This document shows, in pieces, positions 46,598-58,161 of a DNA stretch of 64,000 nucleotides. Position numbers and translations under genes: made by a program. Origin of the DNA: Alectoria sarmentosa (lineage: Eukaryota > Ascomycota > Lecanoromycetes > Lecanorales > Parmeliaceae); the NCBI GenBank assembly GCA_009733775.1, contig WOGZ01000105.1, positions 1 through 64,000 of the forward strand, in the 5' to 3' direction. The notes under the pieces are model-generated. The model had not been told where the DNA came from. It saw only the letters and a program-made list of their open reading frames with translations, and did not search any database. Positions within the stretch are counted from its first letter, which is position 1; every line of letters starts with the position of its first letter.

Positions 46598-47469
46598 CAC
46601 GAATGGGTCAAATATCGTGTTCAACTACAAGGTTTAATCAAAGAAGTGATTCTGAGCATAGGCACCAGGATTCCGAGCAAAAGCGGGGGAGTTGGGACAT
46701 GGTAGCTAACTGCAATCGCAATAAGGAGGATGCCGTTTGCGCATTATTGGCTGTCAGTGGCCATACGGACGCACTAGCAGCTTTTTTTCCATAATCAATA
46801 AAGTCACACCAGCAGCGTTCATACCCGTCCTCTTCTGTGCTATCAAGTAATGAGAGCTAGGTACATTTCTGAATTGCGATCAAGATGCCAAAGCTGAGAT
46901 TTTTGAATCGAACCATCTTCGGCTAGCGGCGTTTCAATCTGATAAGATAGATAAAGGGAACAGTTTGTCCTTCTCATTCACATGCTTTCGGTTTTAAGAA
47001 TGTCAAAACCCGCCTTCAAGAAAATCTGCGAAGCTCATGAATGTTGCAATCATTCGACTATATGTGAAAAACTAATTCAAAGCCGCAAATTACTTATTTA
47101 CATGTGACTTTCGAGCTTTGTTAGTGCAGACGAGAGAGAGAAAGAGTAAAAAGTAATCTCAACCCATATCTACAAAGGCCAAGTCCCGCATTCTTTGTGA
47201 GGGCTTAAGTACTGTGAGAGAGAGAGAGACGTGTTTTCGACACAACGGGTACATGTTTATAAAAGTTTTGTGTACGCTTCAGCTGTGAACCGTTGGAGAC
47301 AACAATCCAAAGCATGGGAAACCGAAGCAGCGATGAAGAAAACAGAAGCCTCGAAATTAAGTATAAAAAAAATTCCAAGTAAAGCCTACGTCAAAAGTAA
47401 GATATCACCACTTCTCTCTCCCAGCACAGAAACGCTCCTAAATCGCCATCCTAACCCCTTCCCCACAGG
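46598..47469. other. Intergenic spacer
   Basis: No supported feature apart from a short GA-rich run near 47216-47230. It may include the lost 5' part of the thioesterase relic. Confidence 0.4.
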
Positions 47470-48470
47470 GACATTTCGTAAACGCCCAGCTCATGTGGAG
47501 CTTCAACAACCGAAACACCATCCCCGGCGCCCTGCTCATGCGTCGCCGCCGCCCACCACATCATCCCACCAGGCTTCCAAGTCCACAGCGTGCAGACCCA
47601 ATTCCTTCATATCGGCACCGTAGCCAAAGCCGCCACATACCGCTTCGAAAATCTCACCGACGGGAAAACTTTCGTTGGTAGACAAGTCAGAGGTTGAGCA
47701 AGACGACAAAACCATTGCGATGACGATGGTTGGCTTTGCGAAAATCAACGTTAAAAATTAAACGTGAAATCGCTGTGGTCGAGCATGCAGCAGTACCTAT
47801 CGCGATGCCGAAGGAAGGGCCTAGGGAAGAGTGCGATGAGATCAAATAACCTCCGCGCAGACCCTAACCCTATGTACATACAATCAAAGGCTACATGCAC
47901 ACTGCCAATCATAGCAAAAAGGTGCGTATGAACCCTCCATGCATCTATCTACCTTTTACTTCTCCGCACCATCCACCTACCCACCTACCAAACATCCACA
48001 CAACCCCATCTCCATCCCCCCCACCCCCCCCCCCCCCCTCCTCCAACCCTCTCCGCCATTGACTCCGCGCCTCCGCCGCCCCCCTCTCAACCTAAAAAAA
48101 CACCATCTCCAACCACCTCGCCGTCTCCGACATCTTCCTCCTAGACTCCGCCCCGCGCCGCGCATCTACGGGCTGGGATTCAATCTCCGCGCCGAGCCAA
48201 TCCCCCCCGCGAGCGCCTGGCGCAGGATCTCAAAGCCATGACGACGCCCTTCACATCATCACCAAAGGAAGGAGGGGGGGGGACACAGCAGTGCGAGGGT
48301 GAGGGTGAATCAATGAATCTGCGTCAAATGTCATGTGCCGTGGGCGAGCGGTGGGAGGCTGGTGGTGGTGGTGGTGGTTTGATCGCGCATCTTCAGTCGA
48401 GGGGGGGGGGGGGGATTTGCTCGCGACGTGCGCCGCGCAGGAGGTTGAGTCGAGGCCTTTGACGAAACGT
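47470..48470 (+). pseudogene. Acyl-CoA thioesterase (TesB/ACOT8-like), frameshifted
   Basis: Pieces of a hot-dog-fold thioesterase follow one another in changing plus-strand frames. Near 47560-47697 is IIPPGFQVHSVQTQFLHIGTV-AATYRFENLTDGKTFVGRQV, matching the family's HSLHxxFLxxG and RDGRSF blocks. Near 47690-47757 is DDKTIAMTMVGFAKINV. Around 48080-48140 is HLAVSDIFLLDSAPR. Near 48310-48330 is MNLRQMSC, and near 48410-48455 is DLLATCAAQEVESRP, the usual QEG-type end. The breaks coincide with homopolymers (a run of C at about 48018-48038, runs of G at 48273-48282 and 48399-48414). Intact relatives hydrolyse acyl-CoA in peroxisomes. Either true decay or assembly error in homopolymers could explain it. 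Confidence 0.7.
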
Positions 48471-49377
48471 GGGGTGGGGTTTTTTTTTCAGTGCTGAATG
48501 ATGATGATGATGATGATGATGAATGAAGGATAGAGAAGAGGCGTCTTGCTTATTCTTGACCGAGAGCGCCAGCGGCAGAAGCTGTAGCCGTCTTTCAACG
48601 CAAAAGGTATTTTTTTCGTTTTCGTAAAACGCCGAGGCGTGGCCGCTCAAGGTCTTATGATGGATGACATGAATGATAAGTAAGTAGGTATGTAGGTATG
48701 GGGCTAGTCAGGTCCAGTCTCGCTCGATCAAGGAAAGCCGATGCAGGCTCAAGGCTTACCGTTCGGGCTCATGTATTACGTATACGATCTCGAAACTCAT
48801 CATCCCCAACTTTAGAGCCTGACGGCAGTGTTATGACACGCACTGCCCTGGTGCTGTTAGAACTGTACTCGATACAGTTACAGCGGGGGTTCGAATCCCT
48901 CAGAGGCCTATCAGCGCGTTGTTAAAAAAAAACAGGCGTTATTTCATGAGGGATCGGATCGTGAGACGTAAGGGGTTACGTAAATGAGAGTATCTCAAAA
49001 AATCGTTTATTGAAAGAATGTTTGATCACGACTATAACACGAGAAAAGAGTAAATTGAAATCATTGACGATGACCTTTAAGAGGAGGATATTATTATATT
49101 ATAACGTGATTGGGAGAATTAAAGAAATGTGTTGACGTAATGCCGATAATCTTTCTCTCTCTTTGTTTCTATATCAAGAATGTTTTTAGATTTTAAAGGT
49201 TTTTTGAAACTTTTTTTTGAGGGATAGATGGTCGAAGATAGCGTTTTTGATCGGGACGTGTTATTTATTGCAAATGCGATTTAAGAGATTCATATTCGAT
49301 GACGATATTTGTAATAATAGCTAGTTAGGGAGTGGACTGCTTTGGGCCTTCGTTGCTTGTTCCGCAGTATAATTGAC

Positions 49378-49411
<34 letters not shown>

Positions 49412-49422
49412 CCAACTCTAGT

Positions 49423-49530
49423 CTCCTCTCCTCTCACTCTCCTCTATTCTACTCTCCTCTCATTCATATCTTGCTCTCACTCTCCTCTCCTCTCACTCTC
49501 CTCTCCTCTCCTCTCCTCTCCTCACATTCA
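49423..49530. repeat. CTCTC/TCCTC minisatellite
   Basis: This pyrimidine-rich tract is made of CTCTCCTCTC-type units and is interrupted by a few CATTCATATC blocks. The opposite strand is correspondingly purine-rich, and long spurious frames arise on both. Confidence 0.75.
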
Positions 49531-49832
49531 TATCTCACTCCCAAACCTCCCATACCCTCACCCCCCCTCCTCCATCCTCGCCCGCCACTGCCTCGTGCGG
49601 GCGGTGTCTCTCTTTTTTCCCCCCGCGGAAAAAAAAAAAAAAAAGGCACTTTGAAAAAAATCCGATCGAGGACTTTTGTCCAGTCCAGGGTCTTGATTAC
49701 ATACATACTGCGATCTTGCCAATCTCGGGCCTTTGGGGTTGTTACTGCGAGACGGTCGGTCTTGGATGTAGGTAGGTAGGTGGATCGTTGGGGGGACGGC
49801 TCTTGGGGGGGGGTTCTGGTGAAGGATGTTGG

Positions 49833-49900
49833 GATTCAATCGAGAGGGATTCTGAGATTGTTTGTGGATTCAATGGAGAGGGATTCTGGGATTGTTTGTA
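49833..49900. repeat. 34-bp tandem duplication
   Basis: Two adjacent 34-bp copies starting gattcaat differ at three positions. They lie in the 3' flank of the phosphate transporter gene. Confidence 0.85.
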
Positions 49901-50047
49901 GCAGGAATAGAAGAATGGCGTTGTTTGCCCCGAGAAGACGTTAATGAGGATTTCCCTAGAAAGTCCCTCTCCAGATGTTTCATGCTAATTGAAGTATCAG
50001 ATTTCTTCTCTACATATTATAGATTGTGCTACTGCCCCCAAACTGCT

Positions 50048-51934
50048 TTACATCCTCGCGACCTTCTCCTGGCACTCTTTGAAATCCAATGCATCCGCAT
50101 CCACACCCTTGGTCTCAGGCACAAGAAAGAACGTAGAAATGGCACCTGCAACGTTGCAGGCGAAGAAGATCCAGAGGACGTTTGCTACGCCGATTTGACC
50201 CGGCGAGCTCAGGTAGTTGAACAGCACACCGGATAGAATGGCGCCGAGTTTTCCGGTGGCGGCACTGATTCCGTGGGCGAAACCTCGTACGCGGGAGGGG
50301 TAGAGCTCTCCCGGGACGATGAAAGTGGTGGCGTTGGGACCGAAGTTGAAGAACAGCTAGAGACGCGTAGTCAGCATTGTGCTCCTACCGCTTGTGGCAA
50401 GGAATTTTGGCTTACCTGAGCAATCGTAAAGCAGACGAATTTTCCCGCTGTCCCCAAATGTGCATAGTCGCCGGCAATGATGCCAAACATGAGGGCGCAG
50501 ACGAGAAAGCCTTGAATCTGGATCCAGCGACGACCAAGAATCTCGATGAAATAAATCGTAAGGAAGTACCCAGGCACGTAGCCCGCCGCAGCGATGATGA
50601 GATTTCCGTAAGCGTTCTTGAGGAGCGTGTCGTATTCGGTTTTGCCTTTGGAGAAACCAATCGCAGCCAAAAGCACGGACTGGTTGAGATTGAGACCATA
50701 AAAGGCGACGTCGACAAAGAACCAGCATGAAGCGGTGCCAATCAGCTGTTTCAGATGTCTCCACTCGCTGAAGTAGATCATGAAGGTCTTCATCTGCACG
50801 TCTCGACTTGGTGGCGCGACGTGTGCTTCGACGAATAATGCGTTTCTATCTTGGGAAGAAATTTCGTTCGAGTCTGCATCCGTCGTGTGCGCTTTGGCAC
50901 TTTTGCCGGTGTATTCCATGGTCGTGGCCGATGAGGAGAGCGATGAGGTTTTGAGCATGCTGAGCTCCCCCGACTGTAGGTATTTCTTGCTTTCGGGCAT
51001 GGTCAACCGTTGGTAGAGAGTGGCGAAGGCTGGTACGAGGGCTACTCCGATCTGAATTCGCCAGACGGCGTCGAGTTGGCTGTATTCTCCGTGCTTCAGG
51101 GCTTTGCTGAAGCAGCCGAGAACAATGAGCGTGACGATTGAGCCTGCTAGGGTTCCCTGTCCACAAATACTCTATCAGCGGGATTCATTCAATCTTCCTA
51201 GCCACGGTGGCTTCAGACATACCCAGCCTTGATTCGAGAAAATCCAGCCCAGCATACGTCCACGGTTGCGTAGCGAGGAGCGCTCAGCAACAATCGACGC
51301 AGACATAGGGTAGTCTCCACCAATACCGATGCCCATCAGCACTCTCATGCCGAAGAGATACCAGAATTTATTCCTGGTAGGACCCTTCAAATGATTTGGC
51401 AAGCTGATGACCAGTATGACCCCCATAATCATGATGATCATCTCTTTCCCATAGACAAATTTCCTGCCAAAGGCATCACCGAGGAAACCGAAAGATAATT
51501 GCCCAATTATGTTGCCGATGTTGGCAGCCGCGTTGACGGCGCCACGAAGGAGGAGAGGGTACGTTGGGGTCTTTTTGGGTGGCTTGGCCAGACCACCCCA
51601 GTATTCGTAGGTCCATATTGGGGTCACCAGGTTGATGATGAAGAGATCGTATGAATCAAGAAAGAAGCCAACACTGCCAGTGCGTCAGTGGGTTCATCTT
51701 GACAATGTAACATGGGTCTCACCCGCAGATGGCATATAGCTTTAAATCGCCCTTGGTCATGACACGGCTCGCGCCAGTCGCTCTCTGTGAGTCCTCATAC
51801 TCCTCCTGCACGACATGTTAGGTCAAGGCGTCTGAAATCCACATGGCGGGAATGTGTGGATAAGAGGGACGTACAATGGAGATCATGTTTCCATGTTCAT
51901 CCTTGCGAGTGTAGCCTTCCTCTTCCCACTTCAT
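50048..51934 (-). CDS. Inorganic phosphate:H+ symporter, PHO84-like MFS
   Basis: Five exons (51934-51875, 51805-51723, 51673-51223, 51156-50416, 50356-50048) give 547 residues. The N-terminus is short and acidic; TM1 begins VGFFLDSYDLFIINLVTPI. The family signature of phosphate:H+ symporters is intact in TM4: GIGIGGDYPMSASIVAE, with the Asp and Tyr used for phosphate binding. The MFS loop motif reads FLGDAFGRKFVYG. A cytoplasmic central loop rich in Ser and Asp separates the halves. The second half includes WFFVDVAFYGLNLNQS, FNFGPNATTFIVPGELYPSRVRG (another signature) and a final PETKG motif. This is a plasma-membrane phosphate uptake system of the Saccharomyces Pho84 type. A CACGTG box lies upstream at 52703. 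Start 51934 is the first ATG giving the conserved N-terminus. Confidence 0.93.
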
Positions 51935-53100
51935 GACTGCGGTTGCGATGCGAAGTTATTGGTAGAAGCAAGCGGGCGAGCTGCAATCTCAGGAGCCTCG
52001 AAGACGAGAGCGAAGCGAGGGCTGTGACCGTAAAAGCGGTACATTGAGGGTATGTACGACGTCTTATATGAGAATACTGGGGGAGCATGGCTTGAGGCCA
52101 AGTGCCGAGCGAATATTGAGCCATGGTGTAGGGTGGAATCTAGTCCAGTTGAGAAGAGCACCTTGCTGCATGTATCAATCTTGTCCGTTGACGAGGTTGG
52201 CAAAATGTTGCGAAGCCACAGAGATGCCAAGAGGAAAAGGCGAGTTGCGACAATGCTGCAGGCATCGCATAGAAGACGGGCAACCTGTCTTTATAGAACG
52301 TGCTCAAAAGAGTCAATCTTATAGGCCAAGACTTGGGTGCGGGATCGCGGAAGGGTGCTGCTAACAGGGGGAAGCTCCAAGGTAATTGGGCCCGGCCAGA
52401 CCCTTGACGAGGCTTGGCACCTGGGGCGCCACAGGCTTGCTCCCCCACAGGGTCCAAAGGGGCAGGAATGGCGGCGGCTCACGCGAGAATCCCTCCGCCA
52501 AGGCACCCTTTTCTATCTTGTCAACTGATTTGTCCAGCTTTGGCATACAGCCATCATGCCATGGACATGTTCATTGGACGTTACGCCACCCACTGAGCTC
52601 CTTCCACGCTTATGTACCATCGGTCGAGACATATCAACTCTCTTTCTCAAGAGGGTGCACCTCTTTTAAAGCCATCCGACGCCTCTAGATCAAGATGCTG
52701 TCCACGTGTTTCTTCCTGCACTTCATCCTTGGGGTCAGAGTGTCAAAACACTATTGGGCATGTACATGTGGGAAAGTCACCGACTTGATCCGTGGCTTGT
52801 AGACATTGTCCGTTCCCCAGGCCGATTACATTAAGATTTTGGGCAGTCTATGCATCTTTTGTCTGAACGAAAAATATCAAATTTCTTGGCGCTGTCAAAA
52901 GAACGTGTCGATGCTCCCATGCTTTAAAGCATGACACGCGATGTGGCTTTGGTTCGAGAAAACATTGCCCCATCCAATAAGTCCGCCCCCACCTACCAGA
53001 AACTATCCACCCCAGCGAGACCTCAAGTCTTCATCGCTCTCGTCGAGCTAGTGATTAATTTCCTAGACGAGACTTCCTAAGATACAGCCATGCACTAAGC
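51935..53100. other. Upstream region of the phosphate transporter
   Basis: This is the likely promoter and leader region. Open frames here on both strands lack domains. The only motif I would highlight is the CACGTG at 52703-52708. Confidence 0.4.
52703..52708. promoter_or_regulatory. CACGTG, candidate Pho4/NUC-1 site
   Basis: This palindromic hexamer lies about 770 bp upstream of the phosphate transporter start. CACGTG is the binding core of the phosphate-starvation regulators Pho4 (yeast) and NUC-1 (Neurospora). One hexamer can occur by chance, so this is suggestive only. Confidence 0.35.
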
Positions 53101-55830
53101 ACTTGTCCAAAAGACTGAAGCGAGTCTTTCAGATGTTCCTCTTCAAGTCATTAAATGTGTGAAACGTGATCAGTCGTGCCGGCGAAATACCCGAAAACTT
53201 CAGCGGCTCCATCACATCATTCTTGCCAGAGACCAAGAGCCCGGCCCTTTTACCTTGCTTGGTAACCTGCAGAGCTTTGCATCCACTTTAATGCTGATAC
53301 ACACACGGAAACACCTGCATCACTTCAAGCGCTAGCGGCTGCGAGAAGTCTATGAGGCAGTATTTGCGTCAGCAGCTCGACCCCGATGTTGACGATAAAC
53401 ATCTGACAAAAAATAGCCTATCATTCTTGTTGCTTTCATTGAAAATGAGGTATCTACCTTCCCAACCCCAAGCATAAGGGGAAAAGAACCTCACTATTCA
53501 TGTTTGAGCTACCCAACACCCTGGAAGTCAGTTCCCCGGAAATCGAGATCAATGCCCATCGAATCCACAGTTCAGCCGACGGCAACAATATCTTCTACGC
53601 CGCACCTACCAAACTCATACTCAGATTAATATTCTAGAAACCTAAGCATGATGAAGAAGAAATTCAGAATTGCTGACGTCCACTGAGTCATATTTGTCGG
53701 TTGCAGATTCCAACCTGACGACATCGAAACCCCCTTCAAAAACGCAGTGCTTATACACTACAGCCTTGTCAAGGCGTCTCGTGTTATACGTCTTCATCTC
53801 ACACCTCACAAAACCCAACGGCCCAGCTCTCGATGCTCTCTACACAACACATGCCGACGAAAGAGAGAGTAATAAGACCAATCACCATTCACGACTCAAT
53901 TTCTAAATCAAACAGCTTCGTCTTCAACCATCTTCCACAATCTTTCACAACAACCTTCACAACAGAAGTCAGCCCCCTTGCGGATATCGCCATTAGTGTA
54001 CAGGTCCGTAAGGGGTAAACACCCCCATTTCTGCCTGTCTAGACAGTCGATGAAAATCAAACAACGAGCCTCCCAAGTGTTGTTCATGAGAAGGGACACT
54101 CAAGGAATATCTTGCAGTCATTCTCCGCGTTTCTTTATCTCGTCAATTTTCTTGGTCCTGACTGCCGACTCGATCATTCATAAATCAGATATCACTTGAG
54201 CCTCCCAAAAAAAAATAGACCACAACGTTATCCCGTGATCTCTGAAGTCCAAGGTCTAAGATCTTAACCTGTTTCGAAAGCTCACTCCGCACCCACATCC
54301 TCATGTCCACTGCATACATCGTCAACAATCCCTTCAACCGACGCATCATCACCCCAAAAAGCCCCACACATCACCAACTGCAACATAAAGCCCAAAACCC
54401 CCGACCTCTTCTCATCGCCAACGCTACATCAACTTCTTCCACTTCATTTCACTTCCCTTCACTCCACTCCGCTCCACACGCCCATTCCGAAACTCCCTCA
54501 TACATCTTAAATATCCCCCTCATTTCAAATATCGCAAATATCTTCCTCATCTCAACCCCCCCCTCCTTCCATCTCGTCCCTTCACCATCCCAAATACAAA
54601 CATCACCCCTTATCCCCTCCTCCCCAACACAACATCATCCCACCTACCTTCAACCCACCCCCTCGTACACCCCCCCACAAAATCGCTCCGAAATCCATCA
54701 CGGTTCCCAACCCCCCACCCTATCAATCACATGCACTCAGTACTCATATCGAATCCCACACTCTTGCTCCTCCTCGAGTCAACGCTATCAACCACATTAA
54801 AAACAAGATAACGTTCGCAATTCATTCTCTACAAAAGAATAATGCATCCTGTATCTCCAACAGCAGCTATGTTTCGATATGCACTCGCGGTATCGGCACA
54901 TACGCTTCACAATCATATGAATCAAACAACCGACCTCGTACACGCATACACCGACATTATTCTTTCGATCTTGCCGCTTCAAGAAAGTTGTACAATCAAT
55001 AAAAAACGCTACCTTTCCGAAACACGAATATCATTCGACTATCGACCTCCGTTTTACCATCACCAAATAAGATTTCAGATCAAAACAGCACCTCCCTTTA
55101 CAGACTACATATGTGCTCACAGATCTAGCGCCCAGTCAGCCCTAACCACTTCAACCCCCCAGTCTCTCCAACTGTTATATTCATCTCATACATTCAATCC
55201 TCCCCAGGTTCACAACGTTTGAAAAAAAAGAAAAAAATCAACATAGGAATCGTGACACCCTTACTCAACTCAATCCTCAATCGATGATTCAAAATCATTT
55301 CATAAATCCCCTCGCGCATGCACGATAGCATTATCTAATCTACACGTATAAGTTTAAATTGTTAAATTATGTCATCTCATTTCATCGCGTTTTATTATTG
55401 TTATTAAACATTTTTTTAAATTCAACTCTCAATTTTCTTTTTATTTAATCATTTCAAAATAATTCTTACGCATATTATATGTATTTCTTTCATTTCAATA
55501 TATATTATTATACGAATTTATTATATATAATATTTTTTTATTAATTATTATATAATCTTATATTTATATTTATAAATTTACTTTTAAATAAATTAATCTC
55601 ATAAAGCTTTTTGTTATTTATTTATTTATTTATTCATTTATTCATTTATTCATTCATTTATTCATTTATTCATTCATTCATTCATTTATTCCCTTATTCA
55701 CTGCATCTTTACACATTCCCGCTCACATAAACCTTCTTATAAACCTCTCAATCAACTCAACCGTCTTTCACGCCGCGTCAAGCCAAGCCAAAATCCAACC
55801 TTCATTTATTTATTCATTCATTCAACGCAC
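53101..55830. other. Gene-free, pyrimidine-rich then AT-rich DNA
   Basis: From about 53500 to 55230 the plus strand is markedly poor in G and rich in C; frames here read as Ser/Pro/His/Thr-rich nonsense. From 55330 to 55620 it becomes AT-rich. No domain or intron pattern is visible. Confidence 0.45.
55615..55690. repeat. TTTA/TTCA microsatellite
   Basis: This is an almost uninterrupted array of tetranucleotides TTTA and TTCA in mixed order (tatttatttattcatttatt and similar), joining the AT-rich part to the polypyrimidine block. Confidence 0.85.
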
Positions 55831-55906
55831 TTTGCCATTCCATTCCATTTCATTCTTTTCTCTTATCTTAACTCAGTTAATCCGTCAACATCCTCGATTG
55901 AGACAA

Positions 55907-56223
55907 TCCTTTCCTTTCTCCTTTTCTTCCCTTCTTTTTTTTCTTCTCTTTTTTCCTTTTTTTTTCTTTCCTTTTTTTCTTTTTTTCTTTTTTCCTTCCT
56001 TGTTTTCTCTTTTTTTTTCTTCTCTTTTTTTCTTTTTTTTTTTTTTCTCTTTTTTCTTTTTTTTTTTCTTCTCTTTTCTTCTTTTTTTCTTTTCTTTTTT
56101 TCTTTTCTTTTTTTTTTTTCTTTTTTCCTTCATTCCTTTCCTCCCTTTCATCCTTTCTTCCTTCCTCTCTTCCTTTTTTCCTTCCTTCCTTCCCTCCCTT
56201 TTTTCCCTTCCTCCTTTCCTTCC
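55907..56223. repeat. ~315-bp homopyrimidine tract
   Basis: The plus strand is nearly pure T and C, mostly T with CT or CC interruptions. Only three purines occur before 56224 (near 56002, 56132 and 56150), and 56003-56131 is completely free of them. The complementary polypurine strand gives mirror-like sequence able to form triplex DNA. Long Phe- or Lys-rich frames across it are artefacts. Confidence 0.9.
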
Positions 56224-56730
56224 TACCTACCTACCTACCTTTCCGCCCCCATCCATTCAACCATCAATTCAGACAGTCTCGCGCAGTCTCACGCACGTCT
56301 TTTAGAAGAAGCAGCCAAAAAAAAAAAAAAAAAGAAAGAGAAAAAAAAACAAAGGGGGGGGAAGGGGGTGATTCATGCGAGGTTTGATGCACATGGCAGA
56401 TACAATACAGAGGAGACAGACGTTTCTGCAGATTCGGTGATGTATGTAGAGATTTCGCAGTGAAAGGATGAAAGAATGAATGAAAGAATGAAGACGAATC
56501 AATGTGGGGAGGTAATAAACGTTGTCTAGTCGCAGTCGAGCATCGCAGGGCCCTTTTTTCCAAGAACCTTAACTTAGTCCAGATGCCATCATCAATCTCA
56601 ATCGACTTTTTATCAAATCCTGACCCGAGAGAGAGAGCCACAGGGTTTCACCAATGTACCATTCGTATATACAGCATACACACATTCCACAATTATTTCA
56701 CAATCCCAATCCCAACCCCAACCCGCAAGC
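56224..56730. other. 3' flank of the second rhodopsin-domain gene
   Basis: A poly-A run with GA interruptions (56318-56350) and a G8 run follow the pyrimidine block. No gene is seen. Confidence 0.4.
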
Positions 56731-58161
56731 TCAAACGTCCGAGACAACAAAATCGACCGTTTTCGTAATACCCATGACCCTCACCTCGCCGCCATCATCA
56801 TCATCATCATCATCGATACTCCGACCCCTCGTCGCCGTGGCCTGGGCCGTGGTCGTGGACAAGGGGATCGCATCATCGCCCCAGGGATCATTGACGTTGG
56901 ACCTCCGGTTGTTCGGCGGAGGAGGGGCATTATTATTGAAGATGGCATGCGTCTGATTGATATTATTGTTGCCGTCGTCGGCGGCGTCGAAATGGCCGCT
57001 CCCGTCCGTCTTGTCGATTTCGTGGAACTCGCTATAGGTCCTGCTGCGGCTGGCGGTGTCGCGGGTGGACTTGCCGATGCCGTAGCGGTACAGTCGGACG
57101 GCCGGGGCGCGCAGGGCGGGGAGGCAGGCGCAGATGATGCCGGTGCCGCCTTCGATTTCGGCCCAGATGGTGGCGTTGACGGAGCCCCCTTTTGGACATG
57201 TCAGCAGACAGATGCGATTGCATTTGTGCGGGGAGGGAGGGATGGAGCGGACATGTTGGTTCTTTTGATTTGGCCGATGCGGGCAGTGAGACGATTCGCA
57301 TGATGCTGGTGGCGACGACGAACCATCCCAAAAGGAAGACGGCCGCCAGAGACAGCTTTTGCGTCCATTTGAGTTGCAGCCTCCAGATCGCCGGCATCGG
57401 CATGATGATGATGATGAGATCGCAGATGGTGTTGAAGGCGGCGTAGGCGTACCAAGAGGCACCAAGATTGAAGCAGCTGCCAGGGATTTGCCTGTCCCAG
57501 ACTCTGTGTATGGGGTTGCATTCGAAGACCGAGGTGATGGCGAACGCGAATGATCCGACTAGTATTACACCGGCGAGGATGTGGGCGAACCTTTTTAGCG
57601 TCCATTGAGTGAATATTCTGAGGTAGAGGAAGAGGACGGCGAGTTTTGTAAAGGCGACGAGGAATTTATACACGATCTGGCATCCGTACCAAAACTGCAG
57701 ATTTTGTTAGCCCCAATTTCGAAGGGAGTCTGGCGATAGGTTCGAACCATAATAGCCTTTTTAAGATCGAATGGGGGAAGATCGATAGCATGGTGTCCAA
57801 ACCCATATTGTACAGCTGTTCTCGATGTCAGACCTTGTTGGATGAGGTCTATGATATTCAACTTACTGGTAAGGCCTAGGCCTGTATGTAACCAATCCGC
57901 CAGCTATGTCTTTGTCAACGATACCCTCCACCATCAAAGTTTAGATAGGCGACTGACGATAGCAAGAAGAATAAAGAGGTCATCCAGTCCAAGACCCTTT
58001 GGCTGATAGTATTTCCATCCCAATCGTACGGCAACAATGACCGTCGCAGGCACCACCATTCCAATATAAACGGCGTTCAATTCCGGTCCTCGATCTGGGA
58101 CTCCTGTCGGTATGCTGTGCAGGGCGGGGTTTGGCCTTCCCACAGGGAGGGCTGGCGACAT
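56731..58161 (-). CDS. Second fungal rhodopsin-domain 7-TM protein
   Basis: Exons 58161-57958, 57903-57867, 57815-57748, 57694-57253 and 57188-56731 make 402 residues. The order matches the family: a first helix (LNAVYIGMVVPATVIVAVRLGWKYY), LGLDDLFILLAI, VQYGFGHHAIDLPPFDLKKAIMFWYGCQIVYKF, LAVLFLYLRIF and the helix before SVFECNPIHRVWD. CFNLGASWYAYAAFNTICDLIIIIMPMPAIWRLQLKW, FVVATSIMRIVSLP, EPTWGSVNATIWAEIEGGTGIICACLPALR and a cytoplasmic tail with a poly-Asp run (encoded by GAT repeats) follow. Donor GTCCGC at 57252 was chosen for the last intron because only it restores the conserved PTW-GSV junction in frame. Role unknown; it is probably a membrane receptor-like protein. Confidence 0.87.

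Larger units (their letters stand above)
48471..50047. other. Intergenic with microsatellites
   Basis: It contains a GAT run (48499-48522), a tRNA B-box-like sequence at 48888-48898, an AT-rich part at 49000-49320, a (CAT)n run at 49379-49410, a CT-rich minisatellite at 49423-49530 and a 34-bp tandem duplication at 49833-49900. No gene is supported. Confidence 0.45.

Noticed and set aside
55832..56305. Phe/Leu-rich 157-codon ORF and the Lys/Glu-rich frame on the other strand
   Set aside because: Both are translations of the homopyrimidine tract and have no protein character.
57293..57298. GTCTCA as donor of the last intron in the second rhodopsin-domain gene
   Set aside because: It would leave the downstream exon in the wrong phase; GTCCGC at 57252 restores the conserved PTW-GSV reading.
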